The position numbers and the translations under genes are program-made. The notes beneath the pieces are model-generated. The model had not been told where the DNA came from. It did no database searches and was given only the letters and a program-made list of their open reading frames with translations. Below are positions 27,364-38,600 of a stretch of DNA of 64,000 bases, piece after piece. Numbering within the stretch: the first letter of the stretch is position 1; the number at the start of each line of letters is the position of its first letter. Source of the DNA: Sneathiella litorea. Lineage in GTDB: Bacteria; Pseudomonadota; Alphaproteobacteria; Sneathiellales; Sneathiellaceae. The stretch covers positions 868,357 to 932,356 of the forward strand of contig NZ_WTUW01000001.1 in assembly GCF_009882915.1 (NCBI RefSeq). Reading direction: 5' to 3'.

Positions 27364-27999
27364 ATGATTGATCTTTATACTTGGGGCACACCCAACGGAC
27401 GGAAAGTTTCTATCCTGCTGGAGGAATTGGGATTGCCGTATCAGGTAAAGCCTATTGATATTACCGCAGGGGATCAGAAAACACCTGAGTTTCTGGAGAT
27501 TTCCCCGAACGGCCGCATTCCGGCCATTGTTGATCATGATACGGGCATCCGGATGATGGAATCCGGTGCCATCATGCTTTATCTCTCAAAGAAGGCGGGC
27601 GGTAAGCTTGTCCCTTCGGATGAGGCCGGATACTGGCAGATGATGGAGTGGCTGATGTGGCAGATGGGCGGTGTTGGCCCGATGTTTGGCCAGGTGCATC
27701 ATTTCGTCCGATATAATGCGGGCAAGGCTCCTTACGCGGAGGAACGTTACCTCAATGAAGCGAAACGGCTATATGGTGTACTGGATGCCGCCCTTGCCGA
27801 GCGTGACTATGTGGCGGGAGAATACAGCATTGCGGATATCGCGATCTGGCCGTGGATTTCAAGATTTGAGTGGCAAACAATTGATCTCAATCAATACTTG
27901 AATGTAAAGGAATGGTACAACCGCATTGCGGGTCGTCCTGCGGTTCAGAAGGGCTATCATCTCCCGCATTATGTGTCGGATATTCCCCTGCCAGATTAA
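27364..27999 (+). CDS. Glutathione S-transferase, YfcG/Ure2-like
   Basis: A 211-residue GST-fold enzyme. The thioredoxin-like N-terminal domain carries TPNGRKVSILLEELGLPY, characteristic of the YfcG/Ure2p group, and SPNGRIPAIVDHD with the cis-Pro; the helical C-terminal domain contains YSIADIAIWPW with the conserved capping Asp. These enzymes often show disulfide-bond reductase or peroxidase activity with glutathione. It is in the same operon as the upstream ThDP enzyme, and may belong to the transcription unit leading into the NRPS gene 122 bp later, although that gap is AT-rich and could hold a new promoter. Confidence 0.9.
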   Translation: MIDLYTWGTPNGRKVSILLEELGLPYQVKPIDITAGDQKTPEFLEISPNGRIPAIVDHDTGIRMMESGAIMLYLSKKAGGKLVPSDEAGYWQMMEWLMWQMGGVGPMFGQVHHFVRYNAGKAPYAEERYLNEAKRLYGVLDAALAERDYVAGEYSIADIAIWPWISRFEWQTIDLNQYLNVKEWYNRIAGRPAVQKGYHLPHYVSDIPLPD

Positions 28000-28121
28000 C
28001 GACAAGAATATGAGGATTTAATTTCGACCGTTAAGGGTTATTAAACAGGTTATTTTTATGGTGAGTTCAAGGAGTTCAATTAACCTATAAAAATATGAAG
28101 GCGAAGGACCTTTTTTGAAAT

Positions 28122-31100
28122 ATGAACGGGATATTCATTGGTGAGGGAACACTTCTTGTTCAATGTGCAGAGGAGTTCCGGCGCGCTGGCGGTGAAATTA
28201 CAGCGATCTTAAGCAGGGAACCCCGTGTTCGCGCATGGGCTGAGGCCGAAGGCTTGCTGCTTTTCGGTGCCGTGGATGAAGCGGGGCTGAGCGATCTTTC
28301 CTTTGACTATCTGTTCAGCGTTGTCAATCTGACAATTTTTCCGCAGCATTTGCCGGTTCGCCCGCGCCAGCTCGCGGTCAATTTCTTCGATGGGCCGCTG
28401 CCTAAATATTCTGGTATCAATGTTACGTCCTGGGCGTTGATGAACGGGGAAACCTCTCATGCCGTAACCTGGCATGAAATGTTGGCGACGCCGGATGAAG
28501 GCCGTATCCTGAAAATGCGTCCCGTCGAGATTGCGCCGGGCGAAACCTCCATGAGCCTCAATGCGAAATGCTATGAGGCCGGGCTTGCCTCTTTTGTGGA
28601 GCTGGTCGGTGAACTTAAGGCTGGCACCAATCGCCCTGCGGAACAGACCGGTGAAAAGACCCGCTATGATGCTGATAAGCGCCCAGCACAGCTTGGCGCC
28701 CTTGATTTTACCAAAACTGCTGCGGAACTGGACCGGCTGGTCCGCGCACTGGATTTCGGGACCTACGCCAACCCGCTTGGCGCGGCAAAGCTCTGGACAG
28801 GGAAAGCTGTTTCGCTTGTCGGCACCCTCGTCATTCAGGACGGGCCCGCCTCTGCTGTGCCGGGGCAGGTTGTTGCCATTGACGATGACAGTGTCACGAT
28901 TGCGGCTTTAGATCATAACGTCAAGCTTTCCGCCTTTCGTTGCCTGGCCGGGGAGCCGCGCCATCCAAATGCCGTCGGCCTTCAGGCAGGATCGCAGGTA
29001 CCGGCGCTCTCGCCGCTATCCGATGATGCCCTGACCGAAATCGCGAATGCCGAGCTTTACTGGCAACAGTCTCTAATTTCGGCGCAACCACTACAATCCC
29101 CTTATCCGGCCAACCGGGATACGGCATCCGGCGCGGTTGCCGTACCAGTTGCGCTAACTCAACCCATCAGCCTTGAAGACGCGACCACCGCTTTTCTTGC
29201 CTGGCATTCGCTTTTGACCGGGGCGACAACAGTTTCCTGCGCGGCGGATGCGGTGGGGGAATCCCATCCGCTCATCGCAGAGAACCAGCTTGTGACCTTG
29301 GCCGTAGACGCAGAGACCTGCGTTCGCGATCTTATCGCGACCTGTGCAAAGATCCGGGCAGAGGGAGAAGCCGCGGGACCGCGCAGCATTGATCTGCTCG
29401 CACGCCTGCCAGATTCTGCCGCGCGCGACGTCGCCTTGCGGGCGCTGAATGTTGCCGTTACGGCGCGTGATGGCGATGATGCCGACCTTCTGGGGGATCG
29501 CCAACTGGTGTTGGCATTGGGGTCGAACCCAAGATTGATCGCCCGCACCGGGCTTTACGCGCGCGACATGCATGCCGCCATGGGGCGCGATCTCGCATTC
29601 TTCCTGAATGCTTTTGTTACCCAACAAGACACCGCACTGAAAAACCTGCCGCTGACCGATCCGGACCAGAAACAGGCCGGTATGGACGCGATGGGCGTGG
29701 ACTATCCGCGCGACAAGCGTATTCATGAGGTGATCAAGGAACAGGTCCAGAAAACACCAGATGCCATTGCACTTAAGGCAAATGCAGATGTGCTGACCTA
29801 TGCCGAGCTTGATCGGCGCACGGACGCCCTTGCGGCGGCGCTGATTGCGCGTGGTGCCGGGCAAGGCAAGATTGTCGGCCTTTGTCTGGAACGATCGACC
29901 GATTTAATCGTCTCATTGCTGGCAATCCTGAAAACCGGCGCGGCCTATCTGCCGCTCGATCCGTCCTACCCGGCAGAACGGGTCGCCTTCATGATTGAGG
30001 ACAGCAACGCGCCGCTGATTGTCGCCAGCCCGTCAACGGAGTTCAAGTTCCGCCTCGATCCGGCGAAGATCGTGTACCCGGATGCGAAAGGCAGTGATTT
30101 CATTGCTCCCACCGGGACGCCCTCCGAGCTTGCCTATATGATGTATACCTCGGGTTCGACGGGTACGCCGAAAGGCGTGATGCTGACTCATCAGAACATT
30201 GTCAATTTCTTTACTGGCACTGACCTGACAGTCCCCCATGACGGGGAGGTCCGGCTCCTCGCGATTACATCAGTTTCCTTCGATATTTCTGTGTTGGAGA
30301 TTTTCTGGACGCTGGCACGTGGCTTTACCATTGTGCTGCAGACGGATGGCGCCGCCTCGACGGCGGTGCCAGGTTTCAGCCTGTTCTACTTTGCCTCGGA
30401 AGCGGCGGGAAGCGGGCCGGAGGCCTATCGTCTCCTGTTGCAGGGTGCGAAATTCGCGGATGACAACGGCTTTGAGGCGATCTGGACGCCGGAACGACAT
30501 TTTCATGCCTTTGGTGGCCTCTATCCCAACCCGGCAGTCAGTTCCGCCGCTGTCGCGTCAATGACAAAGAATGTCGATATCCGCGCTGGCTCCTGCGTGT
30601 TGCCGCTCCATAATCCGATCCGGGTGGCGGAAGACTGGGCGCTGGTCGATAATATCTCCGGCGGGCGTGCCGGGATCGCGATTGCCAGCGGCTGGCAACC
30701 CAACGACTTCGTGCTGCAACCGGAGAATTTCGAGAACCGCAAGGATGTGATGCTGGATGGCATCGACACGCTGCGTTCCCTCTGGCGCGGTGAAAGCGTT
30801 AAATTGCCGAACCACAAGGGCGAGGAGATTGAGGTTTCCACCCTGCCGCACCCGGTGAATGGGGATATCCCGCTCTGGCTGACGGCGGCGGGTAATCCGG
30901 AAACCTTTGCCGCAGCGGCGACGAAGGGCTGTTATGTGCTGACCCATCTTCTGGGGCAGAAATTCGAGGATGTGGCCGAGAAAATCCGTGCCTACCGCAT
31001 GGCCTGGCGCGAGGCAGGGCATCCGGGGAACGGCAAGGTCTCCCTCATGCTGCATACCTTTGTGGGCGAGGATGAGGATCAGGTGCGCGAAACGGTGCGC

Positions 31101-32630
31101 GGGCCAATGAAGGGCTATCTGAAAAGCTCGGTCGATCTATTGCGACGCGCCTCCTGGAGCTCCCCGACTTTCAAGCAGAAGGCGGACGCAACGGGAGTGA
31201 CGCCGCAGGAAGTCTTCGAAAAACAAGAGCTTACCGAGGAAGAGACAGATGCCCTCCTGGATCATGCGTTTGAGCGCTATTACCAGACGAGCGGCCTGTT
31301 CGGGACGCCCGAAAGCTGTCAGGAACTGGTCCGTGAGATTGCCCGCATGGGCGTTGACGAGATTGCCTGCCTGATCGATTTCGGTGTCGATACGGATCTG
31401 GTGCTGAAGCATCTGACCTATATCAACGATTTGAAGAACAACTTGCTGGCCGAAGGCGGTGTCGCCCGCCAGGCGTCGGTCGCGGAACAGATTATCGAGC
31501 ATGATATCACCCATTTCCAATGTACCCCGTCAATGGCGTCCTTCCTGGTGGCGGAGCAGGCGGGCAGGACGGCGCTTGGCAAGCTGGAGGTGATGATGGT
31601 TGGCGGTGAAGGATTCCCGCCGGATCTTGCCCGGAACCTGCGCTCCCATTTAAAGGGGACGCTGCTCAATATGTATGGCACGACGGAAACGGCGGTCTGG
31701 TCGTCGGTCGCAAAACTGGAGACAGTAGGCGAAACCATCCCGCTCGGTGAAGCAATCGCCAACACGATCTATTCTGTACGTAATGAATTCGGCCAGGCGC
31801 TGCCAAGTGGTGTGGCCGGGGAACTCTGGATCGGCGGCGATGGCGTTGCCGATGGCTACTGGAAGCGGGAGGAACTGACGGCGGAACGCTTCCTCGATAC
31901 CGACGAAGGTCGGTACTACCGGACTGGTGACCTGGTTCGTCATTTGCCGGACGGCCGCCTTGAGTTCCATGGCCGCATGGACAATCAGGTCAAGGTGCGT
32001 GGCCATCGGATCGAGCTTGGCGAGATTGAGGCGAAACTCGGTTCGCTGGATGAAGTTAAGGATGCCGCCGTGACGGTATTCGAGACAGGCGATAGCGATA
32101 AGCGCCTTGTTGCCTTCGCGACAACCGCACCAGGACATAAGATCGATCCGCAGGAGGTTCGCAAGAAGTTGGGCGCCTTACTGCCGGAATTCATGACCCC
32201 TTCGCAGGTAATTGTGCTGGACGTCATGCCGCAGACCCCGAACGGAAAGGTTGACCGCAAGGCATTGCCGAAGCCGCAGGCCCAGGCCAACGTTTCCACC
32301 GAAAAGGCGCAGAGCGATACGGAAGCGGCGATTGCAAAAATCTGGTGCGAGGCGCTGGGCATTGCCGAAGTTGGCGTGACAGATAATTTCTTTGATCTTG
32401 GCGGGCATTCCCTGCTGGTGGTGCAGGTACAGCGGCGGCTCAAGGAGCTGTTCGACAGGGAAGTTGCCATCACCGACATGTTCCGTTTCTCGACCATACA
32501 AGCGCTGGCCCGTCATCTTGACGGTGGCGGGAAGGTTGAAGGAGAGTCAACGGCGGCCATGCGCGGTGCACAGCGCGCGGCGGCACGGCGCGCCCGGATG
32601 ACGCAAAGAATCGGGACGACTGTACAGTAA
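28122..32630 (+). CDS. Hybrid NRPS: formyltransferase-like / partial C / A domain split by luciferase-like monooxygenase / PCP (MupA-Atu3671 family)
   Basis: A 1502-residue assembly-line protein. Domains: formyltransferase-like (1-285, with its OB-type end LDRLVRALDFG); the C-terminal half only of a condensation domain (about 300-520, from ELYWQQSL to LPLTDPDQ); adenylation N-part (525-745, YTSGSTGTPKGV, SFDISVLEIF); an embedded FMN-dependent luciferase-like monooxygenase (about 750-1108); adenylation C-part (1110-1400, MYGTTETAVW, YRTGDLVR, NGKVDRKALP); and a carrier (phosphopantetheine Ser near 1429 in FDLGGHSL). The specificity residues read D-I-L-Q-M-G-M-V-W-K, close to the known glycine code DILQLGLIWK. 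The formyltransferase catalytic His is Phe (NFFDGPLP). Embedded monooxygenases in glycine-activating A domains are known from myxothiazol/melithiazol (MtaG/MelG). The PKS gene follows directly. The AAGGA ribosome site is 13 nt upstream. Confidence 0.9.
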   Translation: MNGIFIGEGTLLVQCAEEFRRAGGEITAILSREPRVRAWAEAEGLLLFGAVDEAGLSDLSFDYLFSVVNLTIFPQHLPVRPRQLAVNFFDGPLPKYSGINVTSWALMNGETSHAVTWHEMLATPDEGRILKMRPVEIAPGETSMSLNAKCYEAGLASFVELVGELKAGTNRPAEQTGEKTRYDADKRPAQLGALDFTKTAAELDRLVRALDFGTYANPLGAAKLWTGKAVSLVGTLVIQDGPASAVPGQVVAIDDDSVTIAALDHNVKLSAFRCLAGEPRHPNAVGLQAGSQVPALSPLSDDALTEIANAELYWQQSLISAQPLQSPYPANRDTASGAVAVPVALTQPISLEDATTAFLAWHSLLTGATTVSCAADAVGESHPLIAENQLVTLAVDAETCVRDLIATCAKIRAEGEAAGPRSIDLLARLPDSAARDVALRALNVAVTARDGDDADLLGDRQLVLALGSNPRLIARTGLYARDMHAAMGRDLAFFLNAFVTQQDTALKNLPLTDPDQKQAGMDAMGVDYPRDKRIHEVIKEQVQKTPDAIALKANADVLTYAELDRRTDALAAALIARGAGQGKIVGLCLERSTDLIVSLLAILKTGAAYLPLDPSYPAERVAFMIEDSNAPLIVASPSTEFKFRLDPAKIVYPDAKGSDFIAPTGTPSELAYMMYTSGSTGTPKGVMLTHQNIVNFFTGTDLTVPHDGEVRLLAITSVSFDISVLEIFWTLARGFTIVLQTDGAASTAVPGFSLFYFASEAAGSGPEAYRLLLQGAKFADDNGFEAIWTPERHFHAFGGLYPNPAVSSAAVASMTKNVDIRAGSCVLPLHNPIRVAEDWALVDNISGGRAGIAIASGWQPNDFVLQPENFENRKDVMLDGIDTLRSLWRGESVKLPNHKGEEIEVSTLPHPVNGDIPLWLTAAGNPETFAAAATKGCYVLTHLLGQKFEDVAEKIRAYRMAWREAGHPGNGKVSLMLHTFVGEDEDQVRETVRGPMKGYLKSSVDLLRRASWSSPTFKQKADATGVTPQEVFEKQELTEEETDALLDHAFERYYQTSGLFGTPESCQELVREIARMGVDEIACLIDFGVDTDLVLKHLTYINDLKNNLLAEGGVARQASVAEQIIEHDITHFQCTPSMASFLVAEQAGRTALGKLEVMMVGGEGFPPDLARNLRSHLKGTLLNMYGTTETAVWSSVAKLETVGETIPLGEAIANTIYSVRNEFGQALPSGVAGELWIGGDGVADGYWKREELTAERFLDTDEGRYYRTGDLVRHLPDGRLEFHGRMDNQVKVRGHRIELGEIEAKLGSLDEVKDAAVTVFETGDSDKRLVAFATTAPGHKIDPQEVRKKLGALLPEFMTPSQVIVLDVMPQTPNGKVDRKALPKPQAQANVSTEKAQSDTEAAIAKIWCEALGIAEVGVTDNFFDLGGHSLLVVQVQRRLKELFDREVAITDMFRFSTIQALARHLDGGGKVEGESTAAMRGAQRAAARRARMTQRIGTTVQ

Positions 32631-32690
32631 CAGGGTTTTTGGCAGGGTTTAAGCCTGCCACAATAATCAATACCGCCGCATACGGTGGAA

Positions 32691-35600
32691 ATGAGTGGGA
32701 AGATGACAGACAGCATTGAGGGAATTCAGGCTTCTGAAAAGATTGCTATTGTCGGCATGGCTGGACGGTTTCCGTCCGCGCGCAATGTTGCGCAGCTATG
32801 GAACCTGCTTGCCAGTGAGCGCATCGGAACCCACTGGTTCTCGGATGAGGAAATGCTCTCCAACGGCGTGAGCCCGAGGGAGCTTGCCGACCCCAATTAT
32901 GTACGCGCTGCCAACTTTCTCCCGGATATGGAATGCTTCGATGCCGGCTTTTTTGGCTTTTCCCCACGTGAAGCATCGATCCTTGATCCGCAGCATCGTC
33001 ATTTTCTCGAATGCGCGTGGGAGGCGTTGGAGGATGCGGGCCATATGCCGGAAAGTTTCGAGGGCCGGGTCGGCGTTTTCGCGGGGTCCGGCATGCAGGC
33101 CTATCTGCCGTTTAATCTGCTCACTAACCCGGATTTGGTAGAGGAAATTGGGCTGTTTCTGCTCCGGCATACCGGGAATGACAAGGATTTTCTGACCACC
33201 CGCCTGTCGTATCTCCTAAATTTGCAGGGTCCCTCCGTGGCAGTCCAGACGGCTTGCTCCACCTCCCTTGTTGCGGTGCATCAGGCGGCGGCCAGCCTCC
33301 TCTCCATGGAATGTGACATGGCGATTGCCGGTGGCGTGACGGTCGAGTTGCCGCATCGCCATGGCTATAAATTCGTCGAGGGGGAAATCCAGTCGCCCGA
33401 CGGGCTTTGCCGCCCGTTCGATAACGATAGCGAGGGAACGGTTTTCGGTTCCGGCGCGGCGCTTGTCGTCTTGCGTCGGCTAGAGGATGCGCTCGCCGAT
33501 GGTGATGATATCAAGGCCGTGCTGATCGGTTCGGCAGTGAACAACGACGGCGCGCAGAAGGCAGGCTATCTCGCGCCCAGCGTTGATGGTCAGGCGGAGG
33601 CCGCGGCCGAAGCCCTTGCCATTGCCAATATCCCGGCAGAATCCGTCAGCTATGTTGAGGCCCACGGGACGGGCACGCCGGTCGGCGACCCGATCGAGCT
33701 TGCGGGCCTTTCACAGGTCTATGGCGACGGGGGCGTTGGTTTTTGCGGGATTGGTTCGGTCAAGAGTAATATCGGCCATCTGGATACGGCGGCGGGCACC
33801 ACCAGCCTGATCAAGGTAGTAGAGGCCCTGCGCCATGAGACATTACCCGCATCGCTGAATTACAAGACTCCGAACAGCCGCTTCGATATTGCGAACAGCC
33901 CGTTTTATGTGGTGTCCGAGACGAAACCCTGGCAACGCGGCGCCACCCCGCGTCGTGCGGCGATCAACTCCCTTGGGGTCGGAGGCACCAACGCCCACGC
34001 CATCATTGAGGAGGCGCCTCTCCGGGCTGAGACACAGTCTGTAGAGGGCTGGCGGTTGTTCCCTTTCTCGGCGCGCAATAAAAAGGCACTTGATGGCCTG
34101 CAGGAGAAATGGCGGGAGTTCGTCGCATCGCCGGAGATGCCGGATTTGGCTGACACCGCCTATACGCTTCGTCATGGGCGCCGCGAGTTTTCTGAACGCC
34201 GGGTCCTGGTTGCGAAGGATAAGGATGGCCTTGCCGGGGCGCTTTGGAATGATCTGCCGCATCATGTTACGGAGGGGAGCGCCGGAACAGGAAAAGCAGA
34301 AGTCGTCTTCATGTTTCCGGGGGGCGGCGCGCAATATCCAGGCGCTGGCGCGGGGCTGCTGGCAAGTTCTGATGCCTTCCGGGCGGCAGTTGATGAATGT
34401 TTCACACAAATGCCAACCGATGCGCCCGCCGACTTACGCAGTGTTATGTTTGAGAAAACCCTCGATGATGCGGATGCGCGCGGCAAAATGGAGATGTCAG
34501 GCTACGCTATCCCGGCACTGTTCGTCCTGGAATATGCCTATGCGATGATGTTCAGGAGCTGGGGTGTGGAACCGGCTACGGTTCTTGGTCATAGTGCGGG
34601 CGAGTATGCGGCTGCGGTGATCTCCAAGGTGATGTCGGTCGCGGATGCGCTTAAAATCGTTGTCTGGCGCGGCAAGGTGATGGATGCGGCGGACGCGGGC
34701 GCGATGAGTATTATACCGGCGCCGCGTGAAAAGGTGTCTGAACTGATCGGTGACAGCCTTGATATTGCGGCCTTGAATGCGCCGGATCTCTGCGTGGTAT
34801 CGGGCGAAATAGCAAAAATAGACGCGCTGGAGAGTGAGCTCAAGGGAACGGAATATGAAGCGACGCGGGTCCGCATCAATGTCGCTGCCCATAGCCGTAT
34901 CCTTGATGATCAACTGGATAATTTCCGCAAAGGGATTCAGGGAATTCAACTGACTGATCCGGACATTCCCTTCGTCTCCTCCTTGCGTGGTGACTGGCCG
35001 GGAAATGGGGACTTCTCAACCATTGATTACTGGGTCAATCATCTCCGTCATACCGTTCGCTTTGCTGACGCAGTGGAAACTGTTCTCTTAAAACCGAACC
35101 TGATCCTGCTCGAAGTGGGGCCGGGCCAGACGCTGGGGCCGCTCGCGGAGATGTGTCGGGGACAGAATGAGCCGAGCGCTATCATTTCATCTGGTCGGCC
35201 CCCAAAAGAGGTCGATGAAGACATGGCCCGCGCCCTACTGGCTGCAGGGCAGATTTGGGCTGCGGGGGGCACCCTTGACTGGGAAAACCTGCCGGGTCCA
35301 GGCGGTCGTCGTGTTTCCCTTCCGACTTATGCCTTTGCCCGCGACCGGCACTGGATTGAGCCGGGAACAGGACGCATGGCGGAGGCAGAAGAGGCGGAGG
35401 GCGCGAACGCCATTCACCTCACCCGACGGGACAACCCCGATGACTGGTTCGTCACGAAAAAATGGAAATTCGCGCCGATCCCGCCCGCCGAGACAGGTCA
35501 TGGCGGCCACTGGCTGCTTTTCCATGGCGGTGATCCCGTCTCGGACGCCCTGGTTACGGCACTTTCCGAACGGCGTGAGACGGTAACCATCGTGCGCCCC

Positions 35601-38600
35601 GGGGATCATTTCAGCAAGGACGGCGACGGCTATCGTCTGGCTCCCGATAAGCCCGAGGATTATGAAGCGCTGCTGTCGGACCTTTCCGAAATGCCGACAT
35701 ATATTCTTCATGGCTGGCCAATGGCGGCCGCAGCAGAGGGTCAGGAAGGGCTGTTTGACAGCGGTTTCTGTCTCGCCCGGGCCCTTCAGTCTGCGGATCC
35801 GGCCGAGGATCTGCGCCTCACCTTTATTGGAAGCGGTGGTTTCTCTGTTGCGGGAGAGCCGGTTCTGCATCCCGCGCTTGGCACCCTGATTGGCCCTGTC
35901 CGGGTGGCACCGCGAGAAATTCCGGGCCTGAGCGCCCAGTATATTGATCTGGAAACCATGGAAGATCCAGTCTGGGCAGCACGGGCGATCCTTGATGAGC
36001 AGAGCGGCGCAACTGCGGACGACTGCATTGCATTTCGCGGTCATCAACGCTACGCGCAACAGCTTGACCCGTTAACGGTGGATGCTACGTCCACTTTACC
36101 GCGGCGACTGAAGGACGGCGGGCGGTATCTGATTACGGGTGGCGCAGGTGGGATCGGGCTTGAGCTTGCGCGCTATCTTGCATTGCAAGCGAATGCACAT
36201 GTCGCCCTGGTTGGTCGAACCCCCCTGCCAATGCGACGTGAATGGGAGAAAGTGATCGAGAGCGCCCCGGCCTCGCGAGAAGCGGTGGCCCTGAAAGCGG
36301 CGCTGGCCATTGAAGCTGCCGGCGGAAAGGTCTTGTTTCTGGCGGCTGATGTTGCCGACAGGCAGGCATTGAGCGCGGCGATTGAGACAGTCGTTGCGGA
36401 GTTTGGCGGCCTTGACGGCGTTTTTCACGGCGCGGGCATCATGGATGATGCGCCGATGCTGGGTAAGAGCCTTGAAGATACACATCATGTTCTGGCGCCG
36501 AAAGTAGTGGGCGGGGCCAATCTTTCTGCGTTGCTCCCCGATGGCGATCTTGATTTTTTTGCGGTCTTCTCCTCCACTTCTGTCATTACTGCCCCTCCGG
36601 GACAGGTCGATTATGTGGCGGCGAACAGCTACCTGGAAAGCCTCGCCGCTTCGCGAAGTGATGGGCTTGCTATTTCCTGGGGTGTATGGCGGGATATCGG
36701 CATGGCGGCGCGCGCCTATCGCAGTCAGGAGGAAAGCGCAGGCGGTGCCCATCCATTGCTCGGCCCGATTGTGACGGAGAAGAATGGCGTCATATCCTTT
36801 ACCTCCTTTTATGATCCAGCAGAGCTTTGGGTTCTCGCCGAGCATGTGGTTGGCGGCGTACCGGTCTTGCCGGGTACGGCCTATATTGAGATTGCCCGCG
36901 CGGCCATGGAACAGGCCGCGAAAGGGCGTAAGTGGGAACTTACGACTCTCTCCCTGCTAAGCCCGATGATCTTTCCAGAGGGGGTCCGGGCGCAGGTTGT
37001 TGTCACCATGACCCCGAATGAGCGGGGCTATGAATTCCAGGTGCAAAGCAGGATCTCAAGCGAAGCACAGTTGACCGAGCATTGCCGTGCGAACCTTATC
37101 CTTAAGCGGTTGACTGACCGCAAGGTACCTGCCGGATTGATGTCCGCGGGTACTTTGAGCATTTCCGATAACAGCGGTCGGGATTCGCAAGGCGAGCTGC
37201 TTGATTTCGGACCGCGCTGGGACAATGTCGGGGAGATTCGCGTTGGATCGCAGATTGTAGAAGCGGATTTCGCCCTACCGGAGACGTATTTGGCGGATCT
37301 TGATCAATATGCCGCTCATCCGGGACTAACTGATACGGCGGCAACCATTGGCCTGAACCTGTTATCCGATGTCGGCAGTGAAGGTGCATTCTATGCGCCC
37401 ATGTCTGTTGATCGGATCCGTATTCTGGGGCCTCTTACACCGCGGTTTGTTGCGCGCGCACGGCTGGTTGCTGAGACGCCGGGGCGGTTTGCGAGCTTCG
37501 ATGTCATTTTCTCCGATGATAAAGGCGCACCACTCCTGATTTTGGAGGGTTTCGCGCTCAGCCGTATTGAAGGCACCAGCTTCGATGCGACCAATGCACC
37601 GGATCAGCTTGTTGATATCATGATAGCGCAGGGTATCTCGGCCGCCGATGCGCCGGCGGTTTTCAGCCGGATACTTAATTCTGATGCGCGTGAGGTTGTT
37701 GTTTCACCGACCTCAATGGCGGATATTTCACGCGAAATGGCGCGCATCGGCGCACAGCGGCGTAAAACGGTTGAGGGACAGCGAAAGGATCATTCCGAGA
37801 ATGATACCGTTTACGCCAATTCTGTCGAAGAGAAAATCGCCGGTTTCTGGTCTGATCTCCTCGGGGTTGAGCAGGCCGAGCCGGATGCCGACTTCTTCGA
37901 TCTGGGCGGACATTCACTGGCGGCAGTTCGGTTGTTTGCCAAGATTCGCAAGGAATATGACACTGATCTGCCGCTGGCCACGTTATTCCAGGCCCCGACA
38001 TTGCGGTCGCTCTCGGAAGTTGTGATTTCCAAGGGTAATATTGATGTTGACGTGACGGCCATGTCCGACACCACAGCCCCGTCCGCGGCCGATGATAGCT
38101 GGTCACCGCTCGTACGAATCAAGAAAGGAGCGCCGGATGTCAAGCCGCTCTATCTTGTTCATGGCGCGGGCGGCAATGTGCTCAATTTCCGGTCCCTGTC
38201 GGGCTATATTGACGCGAAAATACCTTTTTATGCGCTTCGGGCGCTTGGCTCGGATGGCGAAACGGAAATACACGAAACCATTGAGGAAATGGCGAGCTGC
38301 TATGTGGCAGCCGTGCTCAAGAACCAACCAGAAGGGCCCTATAACCTCGCCGGCTATTCCGGGGGCGGTGTGATTGCGTTTGAGATGGCGCAGCAACTCC
38401 GGGCAGCGGGGCATAAGGTGGGACAGCTGATTTTCTTCGATACACTGGCGCCGGACATTGACCCGCAACCGCTCAGTTTTCTTGAAAAGATCTGGACAGC
38501 GCGCCATTGGAGCCTGAGTTTTGCCCTGAAATGGCCAATCCGAAAATGGCAAAGCCGTGCCGCCGGAAATGAAATGGCGCAGATTGCCGACCTCCTTGCA

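Noticed and set aside
25382-27391. A 669-residue open frame on the minus strand
   Set aside because: Antisense to znuB and the ThDP enzyme; its translation is Arg/His-rich without motifs, as expected of a shadow frame in GC-biased coding DNA.
27999-28121. Possible Fur or Zur operator upstream of the NRPS gene
   Set aside because: The AT-rich stretch contains only a weak AGGTTA/TAACCT repeat 30 bp apart and no match to the Zur core or a Fur box.
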